The notes beneath the pieces are model-generated. The model was given only the letters and a program-made list of their open reading frames with translations. It ran no database searches and had not been told where the DNA came from. The position numbers were made by a program, and so were the translations under genes. DNA of 64,000 nucleotides from Methylobacter sp. BlB1 (lineage in GTDB: Bacteria; Pseudomonadota; Gammaproteobacteria; Methylococcales; Methylomonadaceae): NCBI RefSeq assembly GCF_015476545.1, contig NZ_JADMKV010000003.1, positions 23,528-87,527 of the forward strand. The letters are read 5' to 3'. Below are positions 18,952-27,993 of this stretch, piece by piece. Positions within the stretch are counted from its first letter, which is position 1; every line of letters begins with the position of its first letter.

Positions 18952-19671
18952 ATTTTTAATCTACCTTTTTCTTATCACATTCGCCACAGTCAGCGTGCTA
19001 CCCGAGTACGCATTGTTGTAACGCCCGGCAAGGTTGAAGTTGTAGCGCCCGTGAAAGCTTCGCCGCTGCGCATTGAGCAATTTGTTCTGGAAAAGCAGCA
19101 GTGGATCATGCAGACCTTGGCGAACATGGAAGCTAAAAGTCATCTGTTTGGCCGTCGTGCGCCGTCCGATTATAAACAGGGCGTCGACATCCCTTTTCAA
19201 GGAAAACAGTATCAATTGGCGGTCAAACCTTCAGCATTAAAAAGGGTCAAAATAGAGTTTTCGGATACATTCGTTGCTCATGTCCCTGAGGCCCTGGTTG
19301 CCAGGGAGCATGGCGAGGATATCAGAAAAGCCTTGATACGCTGGATGAAGACGACATCAAAGCTGCATGTGGAGCAGCTGGTAAACACCCATGCCGACAA
19401 AAGGCAGCTGTTTCCGCGCTCCATCAAGATCAAGACCCAAAAGAGCCGTTGGGGCAGTTGCGGCATTCACAACGATATCAATATCAATTGGCTGTTGATC
19501 ATGGCTCCGCCTGAAGTGCTGGAATATGTGGTTGTTCATGAACTTTGCCATATTCAGGTTAAAAATCATTCCCGGCATTTCTGGACGCTGGTGGCCGAGC
19601 ATTTGCCCGATTATCAGCAGCGAAGGCATTGGCTGAAAAAACATGGCAGCCATCTGATGATGGGACTGTAG
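18952..19671 (+). CDS. YgjP/DUF45-family zinc metallopeptidase-like protein, probable ATT start
   Basis: The catalytic part is clear: WGSCG and the zinc site VVHELCHIQVKNHSRHFW, as in the YgjP/WLM-like DUF45 family. The first canonical in-frame start is GTG 19051, but the family N-terminus (YHIRHSQRATRVRIVVTPG, then KVEVVAP) is encoded upstream in the same frame from 18973. The frame opens after a TAG at 18940 and holds no ATG, GTG or TTG before that block. An ATT at 18952 lies 5 bases after AGAGAG, so an AUU start is proposed. A sequencing error or a natural frame defect is the alternative. Confidence 0.65.
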   Translation: MFNLPFSYHIRHSQRATRVRIVVTPGKVEVVAPVKASPLRIEQFVLEKQQWIMQTLANMEAKSHLFGRRAPSDYKQGVDIPFQGKQYQLAVKPSALKRVKIEFSDTFVAHVPEALVAREHGEDIRKALIRWMKTTSKLHVEQLVNTHADKRQLFPRSIKIKTQKSRWGSCGIHNDININWLLIMAPPEVLEYVVVHELCHIQVKNHSRHFWTLVAEHLPDYQQRRHWLKKHGSHLMMGL

Positions 19672-19790
19672 TTTCTAACGCAAGCATCCTCAGGCAGAGA
19701 AGATAATAGGGCAACTGGGTTGCAGTCACTAAATAATTTGATAAGCGAGGATGACGGTATTTTCTAGGTTTTGATATCGTCTTAATCAAC

Positions 19791-21167
19791 ATGAGCAAAA
19801 AAAACAAAACAGCGTTTGTTTGCGATCAGTGCGGAGCGGATTTTCCGCGTTGGGCGGGGCAATGCACGAGTTGCGGCGCATGGAATACGGTCAAGGAAGT
19901 CAGGCTCGGGGCGGCGGCTTCCGGTCGTCCCGGCCGCATGGCAGGCTACGCCGGAAGCCGGTCGGAAGTTAAATTGTTGTCTGACATCAATCTTTCGCAG
20001 GCCGAACGCATTTCCACCCGGATTTCGGAGTTTGACCGCGTTTTGGGCGGCGGGATTGTCAGGGGCAGCGTGGTTTTGATCGGTGGCGCGCCAGGGGCCG
20101 GCAAGAGCACTATCTTGCTGCAGGCTATTGCCAATATTGCCAACGATGGCGTGAAAGTGCTGTATGTCTCCGGTGAGGAGTCGCTGCAACAGATTGCCGA
20201 AAGAGCGCACAGGCTCAAGCTGCCGGTTGATAACATCATGATGCTGGCCGAAACTTCGGTGCAGAGCATATGCGATGTGCTGGACGAAGTGCAGCCGCAG
20301 ATTCTGGTGATCGATTCGATCCAGGTTATGCATACGCTGGATACGGACTCAGCACCCGGATCAGTTTCTCAGGTTCGAGAGTCGGCCAGCTACCTGACTC
20401 AGTACGCCAAAAAACACAATGTGTCCATCTTTATGGTCGGTCATGTCACCAAGGATCAGTCGCTGGCTGGCCCCATGACATTGAGCCACATTGTCGATAC
20501 GCAGGTGATTCTGGCTTCGACAGATGATGCCCGGTTCAGGGTTTTAAGGGCCGATAAAAACCGCTTTGGCAGTGTCGGTGAGCTGGGGTTTTTCGCCATG
20601 GACAGTTCGGGGCTTAAGGAAGTCAAGAATCCGTCGGCCATGTTTTTGAACCGGGCCGAAAAACCATCGTCGGGCAGCGTTGTGACCGTACTCTGGGAGG
20701 GTACGCGGCCTTTGCTGGTGGAAATCCAGGCGCTGGTTATTGAGTGCCAGTATGGCAATCCGCGGCGCCTGGCCGTCGGTTTCGACCAGAACCGTCTTGC
20801 CATGCTGCTGGCTGTACTGGCGCGGCACGGCGGCATTTTAACCGGCAATGACGAAATTTACGCCAATGTGGTCGGCGGCATCAAAGTCACGGAAACAAGC
20901 TCTGATTTGGCTATTGTCGTCGGGATTGTGTCCAGCCTGAGGGATAAAGTGATTCCGCATGATGCATTCTTTTTTGGCGAGATTGGTCTTAATGGCGAGA
21001 TCAGGCCTGTTGCTAACGGTCATGCGCGCCTTAATGACGCGGCAAAGCACGGTTTCAAAAAAGCGGTTATTCCGAAAGCCAATGCGCCGAGAAAACCGAT
21101 TGAAGGACTGGAGATCCACGCGGTTTCCCATGTTTCCGAAGCACTGGAAATTTTTTCGGATCTTTAA
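19791..21167 (+). CDS. radA: DNA repair protein RadA
   Basis: 458 residues, the normal length. RadA is a RecA-related ATPase that processes recombination intermediates. Visible are the N-terminal zinc finger CDQCGADFPRWAGQCTSC, Walker A GAPGAGKST near residue 105, Walker B (ILVIDSIQ), the RadA-specific KNRFG motif, and the C-terminal Lon-like domain (DLAIVVGIVSSL, GEIGLNGEIRPV). The ATG at 19791 has only a weak ribosome site. Confidence 0.96.
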   Translation: MSKKNKTAFVCDQCGADFPRWAGQCTSCGAWNTVKEVRLGAAASGRPGRMAGYAGSRSEVKLLSDINLSQAERISTRISEFDRVLGGGIVRGSVVLIGGAPGAGKSTILLQAIANIANDGVKVLYVSGEESLQQIAERAHRLKLPVDNIMMLAETSVQSICDVLDEVQPQILVIDSIQVMHTLDTDSAPGSVSQVRESASYLTQYAKKHNVSIFMVGHVTKDQSLAGPMTLSHIVDTQVILASTDDARFRVLRADKNRFGSVGELGFFAMDSSGLKEVKNPSAMFLNRAEKPSSGSVVTVLWEGTRPLLVEIQALVIECQYGNPRRLAVGFDQNRLAMLLAVLARHGGILTGNDEIYANVVGGIKVTETSSDLAIVVGIVSSLRDKVIPHDAFFFGEIGLNGEIRPVANGHARLNDAAKHGFKKAVIPKANAPRKPIEGLEIHAVSHVSEALEIFSDL

Positions 21168-21227
21168 TGGTGAAGATAGGCGGATAGCTGTGTTTATGGT
21201 TATTGTGTAATTTAGTCTGCCGGCTCT

Positions 21228-21863
21228 TTAGCACAAAAAGAACTGCAGGCTTGTACCGTCAATAACGATTACATCATTGTTGCTCAGTTTGAGGGAGTTA
21301 TCATCCAAAGGTTGGTTATTGACTGTGATCTGACTCTTATTTTCCAGTGCGGCGATGAAGTAGCCTTCCTTTCTTCTCGATATGACGACCAGACCGCTAC
21401 CGCTATGGCCAAGCCGCGTCATTGCATTTTTCAAAAGCAGGATTTTGCCTATATTCGGGCCATCCATAACCTGCAGATTAGCGGCAGTTATGGGTGGATG
21501 GGCGCCGGTTTTATGATCAGTTGGCTTGTTGTCCTTGTTGCTTGCGGCGTTCTGTCGAACCTGCTCTGATGCCGATTCAGTTGTATTGTAGATGATGTCA
21601 TGCTTGCCGACAGAAATCGTGTCATTGTTATTGAGATGGCATTCTTTAACTTTTACACGATTGACGATTAATGGAAAATCATCATTCAACTGCTTGATGA
21701 TGCAACTGCCGTCGCGAATGACAAGAGCCGCATGAGCCGGAGCCACTGCGAGGCTATCGATAGTTAAATCATTAGTCTCATCGCGACCAATATGTATAAC
21801 GCCGTTTTCAAACAGGTCTGAGTGGATCGCTTTATCTTTAAAGAAAACAGTGAGTCTTGCCAT
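21228..21863 (-). CDS. Double FHA-domain protein
   Basis: 211 residues with two forkhead-associated domains joined by a polar linker. The first (IHIGRDETNDLTIDS ... APAHAAL) has the Gly-Arg and Ser/His-type positions of the phosphothreonine pocket. The second (TRLGHSGSGLVVISRRKEGYF) is more divergent. FHA domains read phosphothreonine signals, so a partner Ser/Thr kinase or secretion-type system would be expected, but none is adjacent. Soluble; no signal peptide. Confidence 0.85.
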   Translation of the reverse strand: MARLTVFFKDKAIHSDLFENGVIHIGRDETNDLTIDSLAVAPAHAALVIRDGSCIIKQLNDDFPLIVNRVKVKECHLNNNDTISVGKHDIIYNTTESASEQVRQNAASNKDNKPTDHKTGAHPPITAANLQVMDGPNIGKILLLKNAMTRLGHSGSGLVVISRRKEGYFIAALENKSQITVNNQPLDDNSLKLSNNDVIVIDGTSLQFFLC

Positions 21864-21971
21864 TGCTGCCGTAAATTAACTCCTAAACGGTTTTAATTAT
21901 AGACGGATTCTTTTAGTTAGCCAAAAAAACACAAGTTTTTTGATGAGACTTATCGGTATGAATGCAACTGT

Positions 21972-23222
21972 CTATTTTTGCGGCAGAAACTTAACCAATT
22001 TAACGGTATTTTCATCGCGCTTTAGAATTTCCAATGGATAGCCGTGCAATTTTATACTGGTGCCCGGCTCCGGGATGGTTTCCATGAACTCAAGGATCAG
22101 TCCGTTCAGAGTCTTTGGGCCTTCAGTCGGTAGCGACCATTGCGTGACACGGTTTAGTTCTCTTACAGTAATGTTGGCATCCACTAGAAAACTGCCGTCA
22201 CTTTGTTCTCTGACGGTGACGTCGTCGGTAATCAGTTCGCCTACTATTTCTTGCAGCAAATCGTCCAGAGTAACGAGTCCTTCCACATCTCCGTACTCGT
22301 CAACAACCAGCCCGATGCGTATTTTCTCGATTTTAAACCGGTGGATCTGCTTATGCACAGGGGTGCTTTCCGGGATGAAAGAAGGCTTGATCAGCTGATT
22401 GATAATAGTTTGTTTGTCAAAATCCTCATTATTCACTACCATGAGGATTTTCCTTAAATGCAGGAAACCGATTACTCTATCGATGCTTTTTTTATAAACA
22501 GGCAGACGGGTGTGCGGGCTGGCTTTGATCTGCCGGATGATCTCTTCGATCGGCAATTCGAGGTCAATGCCGACAATTTCATTGCGCGGCGTCATGATGT
22601 CTTCAACCGTCGCCGATTCAAGATCAAGTATGCCCATCAGCATTTTCTGGTAGCGTGAGGGCATTAGGCTTTCTGCTTCAGCCACGATGCTTTTCAATTC
22701 TTCTTTATTGAGCAGGTCATGGTTGTGCTTTTTAACATTGATGCCGACCAAATTTAGTAGCTGGCCGGTAATCAGGTTGACGGTCCATACAATCGGATAG
22801 AAGAGCTTCAGTAAAGGGGTGAAGATCCATGCCGCCGGAAAGGCGAGAAGTTCAGGCTTGACCGCAGCCAGTGTCTTCGGCGCAACTTCTGAGAAAATGA
22901 GAAGCACGATAGTTAAAATCCCGGCGGCGATGGCAATGCTGGATTCGCTTTCGCCATATAAACGGATGGCAATGACTGTTGTTATTGATGAGGCGACAAC
23001 GTTGACAAAGTTGTTGCCCAATAAAATCAGACTGATTAGGTGATCGGGTCTTTGCAGCAAATGATGAGCTTTTATGGCGCCGGAATGCTTGAGCTTCACT
23101 AAATGCTTCAAACGGTAACGGTTCAGGGTCATTAGAGACGTTTCGGAACCGGAGAAAAAAGCCGAAATAATAAGCATTAAAGCCAGTATGCCAAAGAGCA
23201 TACTAAGGGGTATGTCGTTCAA
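21972..23222 (-). CDS. CorB/CNNM-type transporter (DUF21-CBS-CorC)
   Basis: 416 residues. A DUF21 membrane domain with three to four helices (residues 1-180; conserved FSGSETSLMTLNRYR) is followed by a CBS pair (EDIMTPRNEIVGIDL and RIGLVVDEYGDVEGLVTLDDL) and a C-terminal CorC/HlyC domain. This is the layout of E. coli YfjD/CorB and of magnesium-exporting CNNM proteins, so Mg2+ or Co2+ transport is likely. The start is a TTG giving an N-terminus like that of CorB; no strong ribosome site is visible. Confidence 0.88.
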   Translation of the reverse strand: MNDIPLSMLFGILALMLIISAFFSGSETSLMTLNRYRLKHLVKLKHSGAIKAHHLLQRPDHLISLILLGNNFVNVVASSITTVIAIRLYGESESSIAIAAGILTIVLLIFSEVAPKTLAAVKPELLAFPAAWIFTPLLKLFYPIVWTVNLITGQLLNLVGINVKKHNHDLLNKEELKSIVAEAESLMPSRYQKMLMGILDLESATVEDIMTPRNEIVGIDLELPIEEIIRQIKASPHTRLPVYKKSIDRVIGFLHLRKILMVVNNEDFDKQTIINQLIKPSFIPESTPVHKQIHRFKIEKIRIGLVVDEYGDVEGLVTLDDLLQEIVGELITDDVTVREQSDGSFLVDANITVRELNRVTQWSLPTEGPKTLNGLILEFMETIPEPGTSIKLHGYPLEILKRDENTVKLVKFLPQK

Positions 23223-23618
23223 AGAAGGATTGCTCTGAGTAGTGAAAACTCCTCTAGTGTCTACAGTGGGAAATTTTTGTCAAGCCTGAATGTAAGCTGA
23301 ATGCGATCTTTATGCTTGCATTTATTTTTAAATTATTTAGAAAAGTTATAAAACACTTTGAAAATTAAGGTTATTTTAACATTGGCCAGGTTTCTGTCCG
23401 TTTTTCGAGTTGTTCATGGCATCCTGATTTTCGCGCCATTGATGGCTGCGAAGATCATCAATACTATAAATATCGTTCAGTTTTGCCGTTTGAGTCTCTT
23501 GCCTGTGAATCTTCAAGCAATGAGAAAGTTTTCTGCAAACTAAAGCCGATAAAAAATTAATATTGCTGATTTTTTAATCAGTTTAGATTCACTTTTGCCT
23601 TGATGTTTGTGTTTGGCC
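23223..23618. other. Intergenic region between the CorB gene and the rpsF promoter
   Basis: About 400 bp, AT-rich. A 61-codon frame at 23358-23543 lacks a ribosome site and similarity. I see nothing else in it. Confidence 0.5.
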
Positions 23619-23647
23619 TTTCCAATGTTTTAAAAAGCCCCTATAAT
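23619..23647 (+). promoter_or_regulatory. Candidate sigma-70 promoter of the rpsF operon
   Basis: TTTCCA (23619-23624) and a perfect TATAAT (23642-23647) are separated by 17 bases. Transcription would start near 23654, giving an 80-base leader before rpsF. Confidence 0.65.
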
Positions 23648-23675
23648 AGTTGGTTCTTTGAGGCATTCGGCCTCT

Positions 23676-23726
23676 CCTTGCTTTACCATCTTTATTAAGA
23701 GAGATGGAAGGCTTTAAACCGTAAGG
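23676..23726 (+). promoter_or_regulatory. Candidate S6:S18-binding leader of rpsF
   Basis: CCTT (23676-23679) and TTTA (23682-23685) can pair with TAAA (23715-23718) and AAGG (23723-23726), leaving GC opposite a bulged CCGT. An inner hairpin pairs CCATCT with AGATGG. A bulged CCG next to the start is the hallmark of the known rpsF leader bound by the S6:S18 complex. The AAGG strand is also the rpsF ribosome site, so binding would hide it. Confidence 0.6.
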
Positions 23727-23733
23727 AAAAATT

Positions 23734-24183
23734 ATGCGACATTATGAAATTGTCTTTTTAGTCCATCCCGACCAAAGTTCTCAGGTTCCGGCGATGATTG
23801 ATCGTTATAGATCAACTATCGAAGGCGCAGCCGGCAAAATCCACCGTTTGGAAGACTGGGGTCGTAGGCATCTGGCTTATCCCATCAATAAAATTCATAA
23901 AGCTCATTATGTGTTAATGAATGTTGAATGCGATCAAGCTACATTGGAAGAGCTGGAAAGCGGCTTTCGTTTTAACGATGCCATTTTGCGTAGCATGACT
24001 TTGCTGCAAAAAGAAGCTATCACTACGCCATCCCCCATTGCCACAGCAACTGCTGAAGAAGGCAGAGCGGCTGAATCCAGAGCTAGAGATGCTGCAGCCA
24101 AAGAAGCGGCAGCAGAAGACAGCGACGAAGATGTCAGTCTGGACGATGAAGGTTTCGACATTGACGAAATCGCTTCTGAATAA
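23734..24183 (+). CDS. rpsF: 30S ribosomal protein S6
   Basis: 149 residues. The first 100 are canonical S6 ([25 protein letters not shown]-type block, [17 protein letters not shown]). The C-terminus is an Ala/Glu/Asp-rich acidic tail somewhat longer than in E. coli, where glutamates are added by RimK. First gene of the rpsF-rpsR-DUF2232-rplI operon, with an AAGG ribosome site inside the candidate regulatory hairpin. Confidence 0.97.
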   Translation: MRHYEIVFLVHPDQSSQVPAMIDRYRSTIEGAAGKIHRLEDWGRRHLAYPINKIHKAHYVLMNVECDQATLEELESGFRFNDAILRSMTLLQKEAITTPSPIATATAEEGRAAESRARDAAAKEAAAEDSDEDVSLDDEGFDIDEIASE

Positions 24184-24212
24184 AACTTTTAACACTTGGA
24201 CAAGAGATTATT

Positions 24213-24440
24213 ATGGCACGCAATGTAAGACGTAAAAAATTCTGCCGATTCAGCGCAGACGACGGCACACAGATTGATTATAAAGATCTGGATCTATTAA
24301 GCGATTATATTACTGAAACCGGCAAGATTGTTCCTAGCCGTATTACAGGAACCAGCGCTAAATATCAAAGACAGTTAGGTGTGGCAATTAAACGCGCGCG
24401 TTTTATTGCATTATTGCCTTTCTGCGACGCTCACAAATAA
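24213..24440 (+). CDS. rpsR: 30S ribosomal protein S18
   Basis: 75 residues, the full family length. The S18 core is visible: [37 protein letters not shown] and [21 protein letters not shown]. It binds the 30S platform together with S6 encoded just upstream, and follows rpsF by 29 bases. Confidence 0.97.
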   Translation: MARNVRRKKFCRFSADDGTQIDYKDLDLLSDYITETGKIVPSRITGTSAKYQRQLGVAIKRARFIALLPFCDAHK

Positions 24441-24458
24441 TCAGTACCGGGGCCGTCA

Positions 24459-25352
24459 GTGAGCTTTTTAGCCGCTTACATCATGCGGGGACGGCTGCAA
24501 GCCATGATAGTGGCTTCCAGCCTCGCATTGCTATCGCTGATTATGCCTCCGGTAAGTATAGTAAGTTCAGCCTCCGTTGCTCTCGTCACATTGAGGCGGG
24601 GCGCTTTTGAAGGCTTGTATGTTTTAGTCTGTTCAAGTGCGGCGGCCTCATTACTGGGGCTCTTCCTGTTAGGCAGTTACCAGTTTGCCTTGCTTTACAG
24701 CATGGTGTTGTGGCTGCCTGTCTGGTTGATTTCAATCGTCTTGAGAGAAGGGCGTCATTTATCTCTGGCGGTTGAATTTGCGGTGTTGATAGGTGTGCTC
24801 GGGGTTGTTGGTTTCTACCTCTATGAGGCGGAGCCTGCGGCCATGTGGAAAGAGGCTCTTTCCCGTATGGTGCCACCCAATATGCCTGTTGATGAGATTC
24901 AACGCACTTTGGATGTTCTGTCTCATTATATGACCGGAGTGGCGGCAGCAGGAACCGTATTCGGTTTGTTGTTTGGCCTGTTTCTAGGGCGCTGGTGGCA
25001 ATCGGTGCTTTATAACCCCGGCGGCTTCAAGCAAGAGTTTCTGTCGCTGCACACGAAACCCCGGCTGGCAATGGGCAGTATAGTCGTTGTGGCGGTTGCC
25101 TGGGCAAGTTCCGGAGCGCTCTCCGAGGTTGCCTGGAATATGACTATTTTGCTGTTTGTGTTATACACCTGTATCGGAACGGCCGTACTGCATGCGGTTT
25201 TTGCTTCGATGAAACTCGGCCGCTATCTGGTGCCGATGTTTTATCTGACATTGTTTTTGATACCCCATGCCATGTTGCCCGTGGCTTTAGTGGGCTTAAG
25301 CGACGCATGGATGAACTTACGAAACAAAATTTCAAATCAAACTAGCGCCTGA
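24459..25352 (+). CDS. DUF2232 (YybS-like) membrane protein
   Basis: 297 residues with about eight hydrophobic segments, matching the DUF2232/YybS-like integral membrane family. It starts at GTG 24459, 18 bases after rpsR. Its position between rpsR and rplI is conserved in Pseudomonas and relatives. The function is unknown. Confidence 0.85.
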   Translation: MSFLAAYIMRGRLQAMIVASSLALLSLIMPPVSIVSSASVALVTLRRGAFEGLYVLVCSSAAASLLGLFLLGSYQFALLYSMVLWLPVWLISIVLREGRHLSLAVEFAVLIGVLGVVGFYLYEAEPAAMWKEALSRMVPPNMPVDEIQRTLDVLSHYMTGVAAAGTVFGLLFGLFLGRWWQSVLYNPGGFKQEFLSLHTKPRLAMGSIVVVAVAWASSGALSEVAWNMTILLFVLYTCIGTAVLHAVFASMKLGRYLVPMFYLTLFLIPHAMLPVALVGLSDAWMNLRNKISNQTSA

Positions 25353-25397
25353 CGGCGAAAAATAATTAGCTAAAACCGAAAGGTGAGGTATTAAAAG

Positions 25398-25847
25398 ATG
25401 GAAGTTATTCTTCTTGAAAAGATAGCAAACTTGGGTAACCTGGGCGATAAAGTCACAGTTAGACCCGGCTATGGCAGAAACTATCTGGTTCCACAAGGCA
25501 AGGCTGTTGCTGCAACGGCTAAGAAAATTGCTGAATTCGAAGCGCGCCGCGCAGAGCTTGAAAAAATCGCCGCTGAAAAATTGGCCGCCGCTCAAGCACG
25601 TGCGAATGCGCTGAGCAAGCTTGAAGTCGTCATTACGCACAAAGCGGGGGACGAAGGCAAACTGTTCGGCTCTATCGGTACACACAATATCGCTGATGCG
25701 ATCACTGCAGCAGGTGTTGCGGTTGAAAAGCAGGAAGTGCGCATGCCGAAAGGCGTTATTCGTCAAGTTGGCGAATACGACATCGACATCAACCTGCATA
25801 CCGATGTCGTCGTAACGATGCCTATCAAAATTGCTGCTGAAGCGTAA
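25398..25847 (+). CDS. rplI: 50S ribosomal protein L9
   Basis: 149 residues, standard length. The N-terminal domain ([35 protein letters not shown]) binds 23S rRNA, followed by the long connecting helix and the C-terminal domain ([26 protein letters not shown]). An AGGTGAGG ribosome site precedes it. Last gene of the S6 operon. Confidence 0.97.
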   Translation: MEVILLEKIANLGNLGDKVTVRPGYGRNYLVPQGKAVAATAKKIAEFEARRAELEKIAAEKLAAAQARANALSKLEVVITHKAGDEGKLFGSIGTHNIADAITAAGVAVEKQEVRMPKGVIRQVGEYDIDINLHTDVVVTMPIKIAAEA

Positions 25848-25852
25848 TAGTT

Positions 25853-25923
25853 AAAGGCAAAAGGTGCAAGGCAAAAGGTGAAGCGACGGCTTTTCAACCT
25901 TGCGCCTTGAGCCTTGCGCCTTT
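25853..25923. repeat. Intergenic AAGGC-type repeat forming a long imperfect hairpin
   Basis: Left arm 25853-25882 holds repeated AAGGC/AAAAGGTG units; right arm 25893-25923 is its imperfect complement (CCTTGCGCCTTGAGCCTTGCG). Together they fold into a stem of about 28 bp with several mismatches. It sits directly after rplI and reaches to the waaA start, so it may act as terminator or attenuator. Confidence 0.65.
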
Positions 25924-25928
25924 CTAGT

Positions 25929-27203
25929 ATGCGTTTTTTCTATTCACTCCTTTTTTACCTGCTCGTCCCTTTTATACTGTGCCGCCTGCTTTGGCGGAGT
26001 GTCAAAGCGCCTGCCTATCGCCATCGATGGCTCGAACGGTTTGCCTATTATCCTAAACATTATGCGCCAGGCGTCATCTGGTTCCATGCCGTTTCAGTCG
26101 GCGAGGCTGAAGCCTTATTTCCGTTAATCCGGCAAATACAAACTCTGCATCCTGATGCGCGACTTTTAATAACGACCACGACGCCGACCGGATCCGCACG
26201 TGTCAAGGGGGTGCTGCAGGAAACGGTTGAGCATGTTTATCTGCCGTATGATACGCCCGACGCTGTCAATCGTTTTATGCATTGCTTTAAACCGGGCATC
26301 GCCGTGATTGTGGAGACGGAAATCTGGCCCAATCTGTTTGCCTGCTGCGGCAGAAACGGTATTCCGCTCTATATGATCAATGCCCGGTTATCTGAAAAAT
26401 CGGCGCGCGGTTATCAAAAAATTCCCTCGCTGGTTCATCCAGCCTTGGCGCAAGTTAAATCAATTGCCGCGCAAACCCAGGATGATGCGGACCGATTCAT
26501 TGCTATCGGCGCCGAAAAACGGCAGGTGACTGTCGCCGGCAATATCAAGTTTGACATTGACATCGCCAATGAAACGATAGAGCAGGGCCGGCAGCTAAAG
26601 GAGGATTTGTTCAAGAGTCGATTCGTCTGGATTATTGCTAGCACGCATAAAGATGAAGAAGCGATATTTCTTGAGATTTATAAACAGATAAAGCTGCAAA
26701 TCCCCGAGTTGTTGCTGGTACTGGTGCCGAGACATCCCGAGCGCTTCGGCGAAGTCGAGAAATTGTGTAAGCTGCGGCAGTTGTCAGTAATAAGGCGCAC
26801 ATCCGATGAGAGCTGTCATCAGGACGTTGATGTATATCTGGCCGATACCATGGGGGAACTGAAGATGCTGTATGCGAGCGCCGATGTCGCGTTTGTCGGC
26901 GGCAGCATGGTGGCGGTAGGCGGACATAATGTGCTTGAGCCTGCTGCAGTGGGCGTGCCGGTAATGTTCGGACCTTTTATGGCCAATTTTAAAGAGATTG
27001 CCGGAGGGATTCTGCAGCGAGGCGCGGCCATACAATGCCAGAATAAGGACGATGTCGCCAGAGTCGTCTATGCACTATATGAAGATGCCGGCTATAGGGC
27101 GTCGTTAATTGAAAAAGCCAAAGTATTTGTCTGCCAGAACCGGGGCGCGAAAGCCAAACTCTCTGACATGCTTGATCAGGCCATTACTCAAGTGGCGCTG
27201 TGA
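25929..27203 (+). CDS. waaA: 3-deoxy-D-manno-octulosonic acid (Kdo) transferase
   Basis: 425 residues. WaaA adds Kdo to lipid A precursor on the inner face of the membrane. A single N-terminal membrane anchor (FYSLLFYLLVPFILCRLLW) precedes the glycosyltransferase region with WFHAVSVGEAEA, VETEIWPNL, NARLSEKSARGY and the C-terminal VGGSMVAVGGHNVLEPAAVG motif. ATG 25929 is preferred over an upstream in-frame TTG that lies in the repeat. Confidence 0.95.
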   Translation: MRFFYSLLFYLLVPFILCRLLWRSVKAPAYRHRWLERFAYYPKHYAPGVIWFHAVSVGEAEALFPLIRQIQTLHPDARLLITTTTPTGSARVKGVLQETVEHVYLPYDTPDAVNRFMHCFKPGIAVIVETEIWPNLFACCGRNGIPLYMINARLSEKSARGYQKIPSLVHPALAQVKSIAAQTQDDADRFIAIGAEKRQVTVAGNIKFDIDIANETIEQGRQLKEDLFKSRFVWIIASTHKDEEAIFLEIYKQIKLQIPELLLVLVPRHPERFGEVEKLCKLRQLSVIRRTSDESCHQDVDVYLADTMGELKMLYASADVAFVGGSMVAVGGHNVLEPAAVGVPVMFGPFMANFKEIAGGILQRGAAIQCQNKDDVARVVYALYEDAGYRASLIEKAKVFVCQNRGAKAKLSDMLDQAITQVAL

Positions 27204-27219
27204 ATCCATTCAACGCAAT

Positions 27220-27927
27220 TCAGGCTCTGGCGCATGCCCAGACATCAACCCGACTGGCTCCGGCCTTTTTCAATAGCGCGGCAAGTTCATCGACGGTAGA
27301 GCCGGTCGTCATGACATCATCGATAATAGCTATGTGTTTGACCTGAATCGGCTTCATCAGCGAGAAGGCATTTTTCAGGTTTTTACGCCGCTGCTTGGCC
27401 AGCAAACTGGTTTGATGCGGCGTATTGCGATGTCTCTGGCAGGACGAAAGATCGACGGGCAGCTGTAATTCACGGGCGACGGTTCTGGCGATTTCAATAG
27501 ACTGGTTAAATCCGCGCTGGCGGTAGCGGGCTTTATGCAACGGTACGGGCATGATGCAGTCCGGCCTTTCCGCTGACTCTTTGATATGTTCCGCCAGTAA
27601 TTGGCCCAACAGGCGTGCATTCTTGTAATGGGCATGAAATTTTAGCGAGGTAATCAGGTGTCGCATGGCGCCCTGATGCACGAATGGCGCGTAAGTTCGA
27701 TCATAGGCTGGCGTTCGGCTTTGGCAGCGGCCGCATAGAACCGTTATTGACGTCGGCGTTTCAAAAGGCTGGGCACAGCGATAACAGCACGGGTCGTTTC
27801 TGTGTAAATGCCGGTAACAGGAATGGCAGAGGTCGCGAGAGGAAAAGCCAGCGTTTCCGCATAAGATGCAGATAGGCGGAAGCAGGTAATCCTGTATAAT
27901 ATCGATCCAGTTGTAATCTATTTTCAT
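27220..27927 (-). CDS. comF: ComF-family phosphoribosyltransferase-like protein
   Basis: About 235 residues. Four cysteine pairs in the N-terminal zinc ribbon (CILCGN, CHSC, CCYRC, CGRC) precede a type I phosphoribosyltransferase fold with the PRPP loop IIDDVMTTGSTV near the C-terminus. ComF is associated with DNA uptake in naturally competent bacteria; its biochemical role remains unclear. ATG 27927 (MKIDYNWIDI) gives the family-length protein; the longer frame would run into bioB on the other strand. Divergent from bioB. Confidence 0.88.
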   Translation of the reverse strand: MKIDYNWIDIIQDYLLPPICILCGNAGFSSRDLCHSCYRHLHRNDPCCYRCAQPFETPTSITVLCGRCQSRTPAYDRTYAPFVHQGAMRHLITSLKFHAHYKNARLLGQLLAEHIKESAERPDCIMPVPLHKARYRQRGFNQSIEIARTVARELQLPVDLSSCQRHRNTPHQTSLLAKQRRKNLKNAFSLMKPIQVKHIAIIDDVMTTGSTVDELAALLKKAGASRVDVWACARA

Positions 27928-27993
27928 TTGAATAGGTTGACAAGTACCGTGACTGTCTTCCTTAAAATAATAATGTAGCCGGAGATTAACAGA

